This document shows, one piece after another, positions 1 through 9,032 of a stretch of 64,000 bases of DNA. The position numbers were made by a program, and so were the translations under genes. The DNA is from Bog-756 sp963725275 (GTDB lineage: Bacteria; Actinomycetota; Acidimicrobiia; Acidimicrobiales; RAAP-2): NCBI GenBank assembly GCA_963725275.1, contig CAVRXS010000004.1:248001-312000 (forward strand). The letters run 5' to 3'. Position 1 is the stretch's first letter; each line of letters starts with the position of its first letter. The notes under the pieces are model-generated. The model saw only the letters and a list, made by a program, of their open reading frames with translations, was not told the DNA's origin and did not search any database.

Positions 1-124
1 GGGTGATCCCGGGCATCTCGCTGATCACGACGACGGCCGGCCCGGTTCCGGTCCTGTAGACGGTGCGGGTGGTGCCTTCGGCGGTGAAGGTCGAGCGTTC
101 GAATCCGTCGAGCGGGCCGGGCAT
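1..124 (-). CDS. Dienelactone hydrolase family protein, N-terminal fragment
   Basis: Only the first 41 codons are inside the window; the gene runs off the left edge. Read from the ATG at 124 the protein begins MPGPLDGFER and continues to a beta-strand segment VVVISEMPGIT, the N-terminal beta strand and turn typical of carboxymethylenebutenolidase-like alpha/beta hydrolases. The nucleophile and the rest of the triad lie outside. A TAGCGT -10 lies 6 nt upstream of the ATG and no Shine-Dalgarno is visible, so a leaderless transcript is likely. The family call rests on a short stretch and is moderate. Confidence 0.6.
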   Translation of the reverse strand, partial: MPGPLDGFERSTFTAEGTTRTVYRTGTGPAVVVISEMPGIT

Positions 125-130
125 GGCTCG

Positions 131-136
131 ACGCTA
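131..136 (-). promoter_or_regulatory. -10 element for leaderless dienelactone hydrolase gene
   Basis: TAGCGT on the minus strand with a 6-nt gap to the ATG at 124. This matches the TANNNT-N6-start arrangement seen repeatedly in the window. I see no good -35. Confidence 0.35.
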
Positions 137-175
137 TCCGGCCCGACGGGACGGAGGAGCGGTCGGTCGGGCCGC

Positions 176-1018
176 TCAGGAGAGCGCGAGGGTGACCACG
201 ACCGGCCTGTGGTCGGACCCGGTGGAGGGGACGACCCGGGCGTCGACCACGGCGAGGGCGGGGGTGATGAGCACGTGGTCGAGCTGGCTGTGGGGCCGGT
301 GGGCGGGCCAGGTCCGGCCGGTCACCGCCCGCCGCCAGGCGGGGAAGAACGAGTTGACCGGCGGGCCCCACATGTTCATGTCCCCGGCCAGGACGGCGGC
401 GTGGTCGGGGTGGGGCAGCAGGTCGCCGAGTCTCCGGTACTGGGTCGGAGACCAGTGGGTGATGTGGGACATGTGGGTGCCGAGCACGGTGACCTCACGC
501 CCCCCGAGGTCGACGGTGCAGCGCACGACCGCCCGTGCAGCCGCATCACGGCGGAGCTTGCCGAGAGTGACGGCCTCGGGGTCGCGCCACGGCACGCGGG
601 ACAGCAGCGCGATCCCCCAGGTGCCCCGATCGGACGCGCGATGCCTCCGGTCGGCTGGCGCCTTCCACTTCTCGAGGTCGAGCCGGAGGGTCTTGCGCAC
701 CTGTCCGAATGCAGGCGCCCACCGGGTCGAGCGGGTGACGACGGGTTCGTAGAGCCGGGCGCGCGCCAGGGGCGCCTCGACCACGACCGCGTACCCGCAG
801 CGGTCGGCCACCCTGGCGGCCGTCCCCGGAGTCCCGTCGTCGGAGGTCCAGGCCTCCTGGAGGATGAGGATGTCGGCGTCGAGACCGGCACACTCGGCGA
901 GGAGATCGTAGGGACGACCCCACCCGTCGACGCCCATGTGCACGTTGAACGTGGCGAGACGCACGGTGTCCCGCGTCCCGTCCGCCGCGGGGCTCTGCCC
1001 CGGCCCGGTCCCACCCAC
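176..1018 (-). CDS. Endonuclease/exonuclease/phosphatase (EEP) family protein
   Basis: About 280 aa with the complete EEP-fold metal-dependent phosphoesterase signature in order: ATFNVHM near the N-terminus (Asn ligand), LQEAW (metal-binding Glu), GTHMSH, GDMNMW (Asp/Asn pair) and C-terminal SDHRPVV (catalytic Asp-His). No signal peptide or membrane segment is seen, so a cytoplasmic hydrolase acting on a phosphodiester or phosphomonoester is likely; the substrate cannot be told. The start is uncertain: GTG 1018 lies just after the stop of the upstream CoA-transferase gene on the same strand and GTG 964 is an alternative. The two genes probably share a transcript. Confidence 0.8.
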   Translation of the reverse strand: MGGTGPGQSPAADGTRDTVRLATFNVHMGVDGWGRPYDLLAECAGLDADILILQEAWTSDDGTPGTAARVADRCGYAVVVEAPLARARLYEPVVTRSTRWAPAFGQVRKTLRLDLEKWKAPADRRHRASDRGTWGIALLSRVPWRDPEAVTLGKLRRDAAARAVVRCTVDLGGREVTVLGTHMSHITHWSPTQYRRLGDLLPHPDHAAVLAGDMNMWGPPVNSFFPAWRRAVTGRTWPAHRPHSQLDHVLITPALAVVDARVVPSTGSDHRPVVVTLALS

Positions 1019-1023
1019 TCCGG

Positions 1024-2334
1024 TCAGCGCCGGCCGAGCTCGGCGGCCACGGTGCGGAGCTCGTCGCGGAAGTCGGGATGGGCGATCTCGGCCAGGGCCG
1101 CCGCCCGCTCGCGCACCGTTCGTCCCGACAGCTCCGCCACGCCGTGCTCGGTGATGACCACCCCGGTGTGGTGGCGGGGGGTCGAGACGACAGCGCCCTC
1201 CGGGAGGAGCGGCACGATGCGGGACCGGGTGACCCCGTTGGTCACCGCGGTCGAGCGCAGGCAGATCAACGAGTGGTCGTCGAGGCGCAGCTCGGCCCCG
1301 GCGACGAAGTCCTCGTGGCCGCCGACCCCGGAGATCTGCTTGCCGTCGATGTTGTCCGCGACCACCTGCCCGTAGAGGTCCACGCTGAGCGCGCCGTTGA
1401 CGGAGACGAACGAGTGGTTCCGGGCGATGACCGTTGGATCGTTGACCACCTGGACCGGTACGAACGCGACATCGGTGTTGCCGTCCAGCCACCGGTAGAG
1501 CTCGGCCGACCCGAGTGCGAAAGTGGTGATCGAGACCCCGTTGAACAGGCTCTTGGCATCGTTGGTGACCTTGCCCGCCCGATGGAGGTGCATGAGGCCG
1601 TCGGTGAACATCTCGCTGTGGATCCCGTACCCCCCACCGGGACCCTCGGCGAGCCCGGAGGCCACCAGGTTGGGGACCGCGCCGATGCCGACCTGCAGGG
1701 TGGTGCCGTCGGTGACGAAGGACCGGGCCTGCGTGGCGATGGCCTGGTCCACCTCGTCGGGTGGAGCCTGGGGAAGGGCGAACGGGGCACCGTCGGCCTG
1801 GACGACGACGTCGATGACGTCGAGTGGGAGGGTGTTGGTGTAGTCGGGGGAAAGCGAGCTGGTTGCGGGCAGGTTGGGGTTGACCTCGACGATGAGCAGG
1901 CGGTCGGGATCCCGGCCGGCCAACAGCAGCTCCTCGTAGGTGGCGCCGAGGTGTAGCGAGAGGTTGACCGTCCCGTCGGCAGCGGGTGGCGTGGCCTGCA
2001 CCGCCATGACTCTCGGATTGAACCGGCGCAGGATGGGCGCGAACTGGCGGAAGCCGCCGGGGACCAGCTCGATCGAAGCGCCCTGGGCCAGCAGCATCCG
2101 TTCGGCGGGACCGAAGAAACCGCAGCGGTAGCGCACGCCGGGGTGGGAGAGCACCGGGTAGAAGCCGAGGAGGAGCGCACCGCCGAAGGTCAGGTCCACC
2201 CAGTCGTCGCGGCTGCCGAGGGCGGTGAAGAGTGCGTCGGGGTTGGCCGGACCGAGCCCGAACCCGATCGTGTCGGTCGGCCGGATGAACGCGGCGCCCT
2301 CCTCCGGAGTGCAGAATGTCGGTGACACGATCAC
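1024..2334 (-). CDS. Acetyl-CoA hydrolase/transferase family protein
   Basis: A 436-aa class I CoA-transferase-like enzyme of the acetyl-CoA hydrolase/4-hydroxybutyrate CoA-transferase group, moving CoA between carboxylic acids through a glutamyl-CoA thioester. The motif GIHSEMFTDG places the likely catalytic Glu at residue 241, and the GFGLGPANP segment near the N-terminus fits the first domain. Two Rossmann-like halves are covered at normal family length. The GTG at 2334 lies inside an 11-bp inverted repeat, so initiation could be controlled there; GTG 2328 is an alternative start. It is divergent from the alpha/beta hydrolase and followed by the EEP gene. The substrate is unknown. Confidence 0.85.
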   Translation of the reverse strand: MIVSPTFCTPEEGAAFIRPTDTIGFGLGPANPDALFTALGSRDDWVDLTFGGALLLGFYPVLSHPGVRYRCGFFGPAERMLLAQGASIELVPGGFRQFAPILRRFNPRVMAVQATPPAADGTVNLSLHLGATYEELLLAGRDPDRLLIVEVNPNLPATSSLSPDYTNTLPLDVIDVVVQADGAPFALPQAPPDEVDQAIATQARSFVTDGTTLQVGIGAVPNLVASGLAEGPGGGYGIHSEMFTDGLMHLHRAGKVTNDAKSLFNGVSITTFALGSAELYRWLDGNTDVAFVPVQVVNDPTVIARNHSFVSVNGALSVDLYGQVVADNIDGKQISGVGGHEDFVAGAELRLDDHSLICLRSTAVTNGVTRSRIVPLLPEGAVVSTPRHHTGVVITEHGVAELSGRTVRERAAALAEIAHPDFRDELRTVAAELGRR

Positions 2335-2348
2335 AGTGTGTCACCGAC
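2318..2348. promoter_or_regulatory. Perfect 11-bp inverted repeat in divergent promoter region
   Basis: GTCGGTGACAC at 2318-2328 and its exact reverse complement at 2338-2348, separated by 9 nt. It covers the GTG start of the CoA-transferase gene and lies about 65 bp upstream of the alpha/beta hydrolase start. It is a candidate operator for a dimeric regulator acting on the divergent pair. Confidence 0.5.
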
Positions 2349-2412
2349 GGATTGGCGCAGCCGAGATCAGTGCGCCGTGACCCGGAGCTGTCGAGAGGTT
2401 CGAGGAGACACC

Positions 2413-3333
2413 GTGACCGAAGACACGCCCATCACCTACGACGAGTTCTCGTACTTCCACGAGAACGCAACCGAGGTGGGCCTCGAGTTTCCCGGTCCTC
2501 CCACCGTCCGCCGCGAATCGGTCGAGGTCGCCCCCGGTCGGCGCCTCAGCGCGCTGGTCTGGGGGGACCGGCCGGCGGAACTGGTGTTCCTCCACGGTGG
2601 GGGGCAGAACGCGCACACCTGGGACACCCTCGCCCTCGCCCTCGACCGGCCCCTGGTGGCCGTCGACCTGCCCGGCCACGGGCACTCGGACTGGCCGGAG
2701 GGCTCGGCCGTGCTCGATCCGTCGGCGATGGCCGACGACGTGGCCGTGGCCGTCCGTGCGCTGGCGCCCGAGGCGGCGGGCGTCGTCGGCATGTCCCTCG
2801 GTGGGGCGACCGCCATCGCGCTGGCCACCCGCCATCCGGAGCTCGTGCGCAGGCTCCTGCTGGTCGACATCACCCCGGGCGTGGACGGCGACAAGACCTC
2901 GGACATCGCAGCGTTCCTGGCCGGCCCGGAGAGCTTCGCCTCCTTCGACGAGATCCTCGAGCGCACGATCCAGTTCAATCCGACGCGGTCGGTGTCCTCG
3001 CTGCGGCGGGGCGTGCTGCACAACGCGGTCCAACGGCCGGACGGCTCCTGGACCTGGCGTCATCAGATCGGGCGGCCCTCCGGCCGGAGCGGCCTGCACA
3101 TCGAGCGGGTCGACTTCGGGTCCCAGTGGGACGACCTCGAGCGGATCGCCGTTCCGGTCCTGCTGGCGCGGGGCAGTCTCTCACCGGTCGTCGACGATGC
3201 CGACGCCACCGAGTTCCTGCGGCGGCGCCCCTCCGACAGCATCGTCACCGTGGAGGGGGCCGGCCACAGCATCCAGGGGGACCGGCCCCTCGACCTGGCC
3301 CGGATCGTGTCCGGGTTCGTCTACGGGGCCTGA
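2413..3333 (+). CDS. Alpha/beta hydrolase
   Basis: A 306-aa single-domain alpha/beta hydrolase, probably an esterase, lipase or C-C hydrolase in the cytoplasm. Visible elements are the oxyanion-hole motif FLHGGG at about residues 59-64, VDLPGHGHS, the nucleophile elbow GMSLGG (Ser128), a late Asp region near SPVVDD, and the catalytic His in GAGHSIQGD close to the C-terminus. GTG 2413 was chosen over longer in-frame starts because GAGGAG lies about 7 nt upstream. The gene is divergent from the CoA-transferase and its 3' end overlaps that of lon by 13 bp. Substrate unknown. Confidence 0.85.
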   Translation: MTEDTPITYDEFSYFHENATEVGLEFPGPPTVRRESVEVAPGRRLSALVWGDRPAELVFLHGGGQNAHTWDTLALALDRPLVAVDLPGHGHSDWPEGSAVLDPSAMADDVAVAVRALAPEAAGVVGMSLGGATAIALATRHPELVRRLLLVDITPGVDGDKTSDIAAFLAGPESFASFDEILERTIQFNPTRSVSSLRRGVLHNAVQRPDGSWTWRHQIGRPSGRSGLHIERVDFGSQWDDLERIAVPVLLARGSLSPVVDDADATEFLRRRPSDSIVTVEGAGHSIQGDRPLDLARIVSGFVYGA

Positions 3334-5751
3334 GGTCCCGGGCGACCGGGCTCAGGCGGCCCGGTCGCGCGCGCCTGTCCGGCGACCGCGGCGGCCGCCT
3401 CGAGGAGCACCTCGGGCACTGACCCGCCGGTGGCCAGTGCGACCGAGAGCACCTCGTCGATGTCGGTGGCCAGATGGAAGGTCATCGCATCACGCACCGC
3501 CTCCGGCACGTCCTCGAGATCGGGGCCGTTCCGGTAGGGCAGCACGACCGTGGTCAGGCCGGCCCGGTGGGCGGCGAGCACCTTCTGGCGGACGCCGCCG
3601 ATGGGCAGGACCCGGCCCTGCAGCGTGACCTCACCGGTCATCCCGACCGACGGGAGCACCGGCTCGTTCCGCAGGAGGCTGACCAGGGCGGTGGTCATGG
3701 TGACCCCCGCCGAGGGGCCGTCCTTCGGGATGGCTCCGGCCGGCACGTGCAGGTGGAACCGCTTGCCGGTGAAGGCCGAACGGTCGATACCGAGCTCCAG
3801 CGCATGCGAGCGCACGTAGGAGAGCGCGATCTCCGCGGACTCCTTCATGACGTCGCCGAGCTGCCCGGTCAGGGTCAGGCCCTCGGGCCCGTCCATGACC
3901 GACGCCTCCACGTACAGGACGTCCCCACCGGCTCCGGTCACCGCCAGCCCGGTGGCCACTCCGGGCACAGCGGTCCGGTCGGCAGACTCGAAGAAATAGT
4001 GGGCTCGGCCCAGCCAGCCGCGCACGTCGGCCGCTTCCACGACCAGCGGCTTGCCGGTCTCCGGCTCCCCACCGTCCGCGGCGATGCGTGCCGCCACCTT
4101 GCGGAGGAGTCGGCCCGAGCTCGCGCTCGAGGGAGCGCACGCCGGCCTCCCGCGTGTAGTCGGCGACGATGGTGCGCAGGGCGTCGTCGGTCACCTCGAC
4201 ATCGCTCGCGTCGAGCGCGGCGCGCTCGCGTTGGCGAGCGACGAGGTGGGTGCGCGCGATGGCCACCTTCTCGTCCTCGGTGTAGCCGTCGAGGCGGATG
4301 ACCTCCATCCGGTCGAGCAACGGCCCGGGGATGGTGTCGGCCATGTTGGCCGTCGCGACGAAGAGCACCTGGGAGAGGTCGAGCTCGACCTCCAGGTAGT
4401 GATCGCGGAACGTGTGGTTCTGGGCCGGGTCCAGCACCTCGAGCAGCGACGAGGAGGGGTCACCCCGGTAGTCGGCGCCGAGCTTGTCGACCTCGTCGAG
4501 CACGATGACCGGGTTCATGGTGCCGGCTTCGCGCAGGGCGCGGACCAGCCGACCGGGCTGGGCACCCACGTAGGTGCGGCGATGTCCACGGATCTCGGCC
4601 TCGTCCCGGACGCCGCCCAGGGCGACCCGGACGAACGAGCGCCCGAGGGCGTGGGCCACCGACTCGCCGAGCGAGGTCTTGCCCACTCCCGGGGGACCGA
4701 CCAGGGCCAGGATGGCGCCCGCGCCGCGTCCGCTGACCGGGGCCAGGCCCCGTTCGGACTGCAGCTTGCGGACGGCCAGGTGCTCGAGGATGCGATCCTT
4801 CACATCGCGCAGCCCTTCGTGATCCTCGTCGAGGATGCGTGAGGCTTCGGCAATGTCCAAGCGGTCCTCGGACCGCTCGCCCCAGGGCAGCTCGAGGACG
4901 GTGTCGAGCCAGGTACGGATCCAACCGTGCTCGGGGTTCTGCTCGCTCATCCGCTCCAACTTCTCGATCTCGCGCTCGACCGCGGTGCGCACCGCGCCGG
5001 GCAGGGTCCGATCCGCAATGCGTGCCCTGTAGTCGTCGGGCGCGGCCTCGTCGTCGCTGAGCTCACCGAGTTCGCGCCGGATGGCGTCGAGCTGGCGCCT
5101 CAGCAGGAATTCGCGCTGGGTCTTCTCCATGCCCTCCTCGACGTCGGTCTTGATCCGCTCACGCAGGGTGAGGTCGGCCAGGATCTCGCGGGCCCAGCCG
5201 ATGACCGTCCGCAGTCGCTCGGTCACGTCGAGGGTCTCGAGCACCTGGACCTTCTGCTCCAGGCTCAGGTCGGGCGAGTACCCGGACATGTCGGCCATCC
5301 GGCCCGGACCGGCAACGTCGGACAGGCGTTCGGCGAGCCTGCCCGCGCCACGCGTGAGCAGGATGTTCTCGAGCACCGCCCGGTACTCCCGGGCCAGCTC
5401 GACGGCCTCTTCGGTGGGCTCGCCCTCGGGCAGCACCTCGACCTCGACCCACAGGGCGCGACCGGTGCCCGGCACGGCGGTGCCCAGTCGGGCCCGCTCG
5501 AGCCCGCGCACGGCCACCGCGGGCAGACCGCCCGGCAGCTCACCGCTCTCCATGACCTCGGCGATCACGCCGACGGTCGCGTAGCGCCCCTCGATGAAGG
5601 GGACGATGACCAGCCGGCTGCCCGCGGCTTCCGCCGCGGCCGCGGCCGCCTTGGCCTCGTCGGACTCGAGGGCCATGGAGAAGACCATCCCGGGCAGCAG
5701 CACTCCTGAGGTCAGGGGCAGCAGCGGCAGGTTCTCGGTTGCGTGGTCCAT
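3321..5751 (-). CDS. lon: ATP-dependent protease Lon (LonA), frame broken by one extra base
   Basis: LonA degrades misfolded and regulatory proteins. The N-terminal substrate domain starts at ATG 5751 behind GGAGG; the AAA+ module carries Walker A GPPGVGKTS and Walker B VIVLDEVDK. The protease domain has PKDGPSAG (Ser about 680) and GGVRQK (Lys about 723), close to the canonical dyad numbering. The reading frame shifts near 4114-4116: the coding strand reads GAGCTCGGGCCGA where GAGCTCGGCCGA would continue the conserved RSLERELGRLLRKVAARIA region. Removing one G gives a normal 809-aa Lon. Unrepaired, the chain would lose the protease domain. Sequencing error is more likely than true decay, because both halves are perfectly conserved. 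Confidence 0.9.
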
Positions 5752-5920
5752 CAATCCTCCTGGTGTCGTCGCCGGCGACGTCTTCTTGTCGCCGGATGGC
5801 GTTGGCCACGCACCAGCGCAGCCGTACAGGGGATCAACGGGAGAAATCGAACGTGTATTCCCCAGGGGCGCCCCGCCCGTGGGCGTCCCGGGACGGTCCG
5901 GGGGTGGCGGACGCCTGCCC

Positions 5921-6760
5921 TCAGGCGCTGACCTGGTGGGTCGCGGCCAGGTCGTCCCGGTCCGCGAGGTCCTCGGCGTCCCGCGGGGCGGGCGGCTCCC
6001 CACGGGTCCCGTCCGGATCGATCCGGAAGCCCACGCCCCGCACGGTCACGATGTACTGGGGGTCGGTGGGGTCCGGCTCGAGCTTGGCCCGCAGCCGGTG
6101 GATGTGGGTGTCGAGGGTCCGGCTGTCCGAGAGGTACCGGTCCGGCCAGAGCAGGTCGATGAGCTCGTCGCGGGTGCGGACCCGGCGCGAGGGATTGAGC
6201 AGCACGGCGAGCAGGTCGAACTCGCGCCGCGAGAGGTGGGTGGGGACGCCGGCCACCGTGACCTCCCTGCGCACGAAGTCGACGGCCACCGCCCCGAAGG
6301 ATCGCTGGGTGGTCGCAGTCGTCGGATCTGGGGCACGCCTCGCATCATGGGGCCCGGTCATCTCGTGGGTTCCGGTCGGCGGCCCCACCCGGCGGAGGAT
6401 GGCGTTCATCCGGGCCACCAGCTCGCGGAGCCGGAACGGCTTGGTCACGTAACCGGATGCACCGAGCTCGAGGCCGAGGACCACGTCGAGCTCGCTGTCG
6501 ACGGCGCTCACCATCACGATGGGCACCGAGGAGAGCGACCGCAGCCGCCGGCAGACCTCGATGCCGTGCATGCCGGGCAGGAGCATGTCGAGGAGGACGA
6601 TGTCGGGCTGGTAGTCGCCGAACAGGCGGAGGCCGGCCGAGCCGTCCTCCGCCAACGCCACGCCGAACCCTTCGCGCCGCAAGCCCGAAGAGAGGGCCTG
6701 GCGATAGGACTCCTCGTCTTCGATGACCAGGACCTTGATGTGTTCTCCGACAGCGACCAC
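5921..6760 (-). CDS. OmpR/PhoB-family response regulator (RegX3/PhoP-like), orphan
   Basis: About 279 aa. The N-terminal receiver has the acidic pocket VIEDEE, phospho-acceptor Asp in VLLDMLLPG, the conserved Ser of MVSA and Lys in TKPFR. A roughly 30-residue linker leads to a C-terminal winged helix with LSRREFDLLAVL, DELIDLLWPDRYLSDSRTLDTHIHRLRAKLE and VRGVGFRID. GTG 6760 is chosen because GGAGG lies 8 nt upstream; the longer ATG version would extend through the promoter. No histidine kinase is nearby. A GTTCACC-containing promoter element shared with the other response regulator suggests phosphate-type (PHO box) or cross-regulation, which is inference. Confidence 0.88.
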   Translation of the reverse strand: MVAVGEHIKVLVIEDEESYRQALSSGLRREGFGVALAEDGSAGLRLFGDYQPDIVLLDMLLPGMHGIEVCRRLRSLSSVPIVMVSAVDSELDVVLGLELGASGYVTKPFRLRELVARMNAILRRVGPPTGTHEMTGPHDARRAPDPTTATTQRSFGAVAVDFVRREVTVAGVPTHLSRREFDLLAVLLNPSRRVRTRDELIDLLWPDRYLSDSRTLDTHIHRLRAKLEPDPTDPQYIVTVRGVGFRIDPDGTRGEPPAPRDAEDLADRDDLAATHQVSA

Positions 6761-6780
6761 AGGCTGATCCTCCAGAGGAG

Positions 6781-6803
6781 AGGTTATGGAGCCCAGGTGA
6801 ACG
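6781..6803 (-). promoter_or_regulatory. PHO-box-like promoter element of response regulator
   Basis: On the minus strand CGTTCACCTGGGCT (6803-6790), then 3 nt, then the -10-like TAACCT (6786-6781). The same 14-mer with the same spacing to a TANNNT hexamer occurs upstream of the second response regulator (8869-8891). GTTCACC is the core of the actinobacterial PHO box direct-repeat unit. A further GTTCACC lies at 6840-6846 (minus strand). Confidence 0.45.
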
Positions 6804-6869
6804 GCACCCATCCCCACTGCGACCGCAGGATGATCGTTCGGTGAACGTTGCGCGGCGGGCACAGCGTGC

Positions 6870-7238
6870 TCAGAGGACCGAGCCGAGGGCCAATCCGACC
6901 GCGGCTGCGCCGAGACCGAGGACCAGGCTGAGGCCCACGTTCGAGGCGGATGCCCGGAGACGCCCGCGTTCGAGCAGGCCCACGGTGTCGAACGAGAAGG
7001 TCGAGAACGTCGTGTACGCCCCGAGCAGCCCGGTCCCGACGACGGTGACCACGGAAGCCGGAAGGTGGTGGTCCGCGGCCACCGAGACCACGAGGCCGAG
7101 GACGAAGGACCCGGTCGCGTTGACGAGCAGGATCCCGTAGGGGAACCTGGGCCCGAGCCGCAGGTGGACGGCGCGTTCGACCAGGTAGCGCAGCAGCGCC
7201 CCGCACGCCCCGGCGACGACCACGAGGAGGACGGTCAC
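6870..7238 (-). CDS. crcB: Fluoride channel subunit CrcB/FluC (copy 1)
   Basis: A 122-aa four-helix membrane protein of the CrcB/Fluc family, which exports fluoride. It shows the N-terminal GACGALLRYLVER signature, LLVNATGSFVLG in helix 2 and GAYTTFSTF (the conserved phenylalanine box) in helix 3. GTG 7238 overlaps the stop of the preceding crcB by 4 bp (GTGA), so the two are translationally coupled. Paired crcB genes are common in Gram-positives and may give a heteromeric dual-topology channel. I found no fluoride riboswitch upstream. Confidence 0.9.
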   Translation of the reverse strand: MTVLLVVVAGACGALLRYLVERAVHLRLGPRFPYGILLVNATGSFVLGLVVSVAADHHLPASVVTVVGTGLLGAYTTFSTFSFDTVGLLERGRLRASASNVGLSLVLGLGAAAVGLALGSVL

Positions 7239-7735
7239 GGCGGGGGCCCCTCCCCGCGTCCGACGATGCGGTCGTCGTCCTCCAGCACGTCCGGGTCGGG
7301 GATCTCCGAGGCGGCGGAAGGCAGGATCCGGCCCCTGACCAGGGTGACGCCCGCAAGGGCGGCGCCGAGGCCGAGGAGCAGGCTGACCGCCACGTAGGCC
7401 GCGGCCAAGCCGACCCTGCCGTGCTGCACGCGCTGGTCGACCTCCACGGCGAGGGTCGAGAAGGTGGTGAACCCTCCGCAGAACCCGACGGCTGCGAAGG
7501 GGCGGAGGAAGCGGTCGGTGGGCCACCGCTCGACGACCAGGGTGAGGACCGCGCCGAGCAGGAACGAACCGGCCACGTTGACGATGAGCGTTGCCCAGGG
7601 GAAGTGGTCCTGAGGCGTGGAGAGCCCCCGCTCCACGCCGTAACGGCAGAGCGTTCCGAGCGCCCCGCCTGCCGCGATGGCCACCAGCGCCCACGGCCCG
7701 TGGGGCCGGGGCGTGCCGTGCCGGGAGCGCTCCAT
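7235..7735 (-). CDS. crcB: Fluoride channel subunit CrcB/FluC (copy 2)
   Basis: A 166-aa member of the same family with GGALGTLCRYGVER, LIVNVAGSFLLG and GFCGGFTTFSTL, four predicted membrane helices, and a longer charged C-terminal tail (about 40 residues ending in an acidic and Pro/Gly stretch) that copy 1 lacks. Start ATG 7735. It is the first gene of the crcB pair, with TAGGCT 10 nt upstream of the ATG as a possible -10. Both copies are intact. The asymmetric tail could help fix the relative orientation of the two subunits, but that is speculation. Confidence 0.9.
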   Translation of the reverse strand: MERSRHGTPRPHGPWALVAIAAGGALGTLCRYGVERGLSTPQDHFPWATLIVNVAGSFLLGAVLTLVVERWPTDRFLRPFAAVGFCGGFTTFSTLAVEVDQRVQHGRVGLAAAYVAVSLLLGLGAALAGVTLVRGRILPSAASEIPDPDVLEDDDRIVGRGEGPPP

Positions 7736-7870
7736 GTCCGCGGCCAGCCTAGAACAGCCGGTCGGGGACCGACGGCCCAGGTGGAGGCGTCAAACCGTAA
7801 GGGTCCGCCCGAAACGCCACGGTCACGACCAAGGGGGATGGCATGGGCAACGGCGACGCCGGGCGGACGC

Positions 7871-8621
7871 TTACGGCTTGAAGCGGTATCCCACCCCCCG
7901 CACTGTGATGAGATGCTCGGGCTCCGGCGGGGTTGGACTCGATCTTCTTGCGGAGGCGCTTCACGTGGGTGTCGAGGGTGCGGCTGTCCCCCTTCTTGCG
8001 ATCCCGCCAGATCCGGTCCATGCACTGCTTTCGGGTGACCACGTGCCCGGCCTCTGAGACCAGCAGGGCGAGCAGGTCGAACTCCTTGCGGGAGAGCTCG
8101 ACGACCTGGCCGTTGAGGCTGGTCTCGCGCAGGGAGACGTCGATGGTCACCGGCCCGAAGGCGTAGATGCCGCTCGGTGGCACCGGGACCAGGTCGTGGG
8201 ACTGCCCACCGACCCGGCGGAGGACCGCACGGATCCGGGCGGTCAGCTCGCGCGGACGTGGCGGCTTGGTGATGTGGTCGGCGGCGCCGGCCTCGAGGGC
8301 GAGGACGGCGTCGAGCTCGTCGTCCCGGGAGGTGACCATGATGACCGGCACCCGCGGGGCGACCGAGCTGATGGTGCGGAAGACGCTGAATCCCTGGGAG
8401 TCACCGAGCTGGGTGTCGAGCAGGATGAGGGCGGGAGCCGCCGAGGCGACCAGGGAGATGCCCTCGTCGCCGCTGGTAGCGGTGATGACGTCGAACCCCT
8501 CGATCGAGAGGGTGGCCGCCAACGAGTCGCGCGAGAGGTGGTCGTCGTCGATGATCAGGATGGTCGGGGGCGCCTCCCCGGGGAGGGCCCGCTCGTCGAC
8601 CTCGGTGAGTGCCAGGGTCAT
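7871..8621 (-). CDS. OmpR-family response regulator, orphan, frame broken by one extra base
   Basis: The receiver domain (ILIIDDDHLSRDS, Asp in LILLDTQLGDS, MVTS, ITKPPRP) is followed by a winged helix with LSRKEFDLLALL, CMDRIWRDRKKGDSRTLDTHVKRLRKK. At about 7924-7925 one extra base (coding GCCGGAGCCC where GCCGAGCCC fits) shifts the frame. With it removed the protein ends EHLITVRGVGYRFKP and a TAA at 7871-7873, exactly the family C-terminus, giving 249 aa. Start ATG 8621 has a weak ribosome-binding site and a leader of about 240 nt from the putative promoter. No kinase gene is adjacent. It lies upstream of the crcB pair on the same strand. Confidence 0.82.
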
Positions 8622-8868
8622 GGTCGGGCGCGGAGGTCCCGGAACAGGGCACAGGCCGTCGGCGCCCGCAGGCTGTGGCGAGCGCGGGCCGCTGCACCGC
8701 TGCTGGACTGTCTGACCGGCGGGGCCGGTGCAGGCGGGGTTGCCGTGAGAGGCGGCAGGGGCCAGGCCCCCGGACGGCAGGTCGCACCGTGGAGCCCGCT
8801 GTGATGCCCACCGGGTGGGCGGTCGGGCGTGTGACAGTTGGTCCTGGGATGTGAAGCCATCACCGATC

Positions 8869-8891
8869 ACCCTAAGAAGCCCAGGTGAACG
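8869..8891 (-). promoter_or_regulatory. PHO-box-like promoter element of second response regulator
   Basis: Minus-strand CGTTCACCTGGGCT (8891-8878), 3-nt gap, then TAGGGT (8874-8869). This is the same 14-mer and spacing as at 6781-6803 in front of the other response regulator, so the two promoters probably answer to the same activator. Confidence 0.45.
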
Positions 8892-9032
8892 TGGCGCGAT
8901 CGGCGCGTCAATGGAAGGTAATCACTCGGTTATCTTCTCGCCGGTGGGCAGGCGGCTGTCTACAGTCGGGTCGGGGACGGAGAAGCCGGGCCGAGCCGTG
9001 GCCGACGGGCATTACGACAGGATCGAGGAGCC

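Noticed and set aside
176..2344. Single 722-aa protein on the minus strand
   Set aside because: Only its last ~280 residues are a real EEP protein; the rest is an out-of-frame shadow of the CoA-transferase gene.
7736..7870. Fluoride riboswitch before crcB
   Set aside because: I looked for the conserved riboswitch core on the minus strand and did not find it; the region is largely the end of the frame-shifted regulator ORF.
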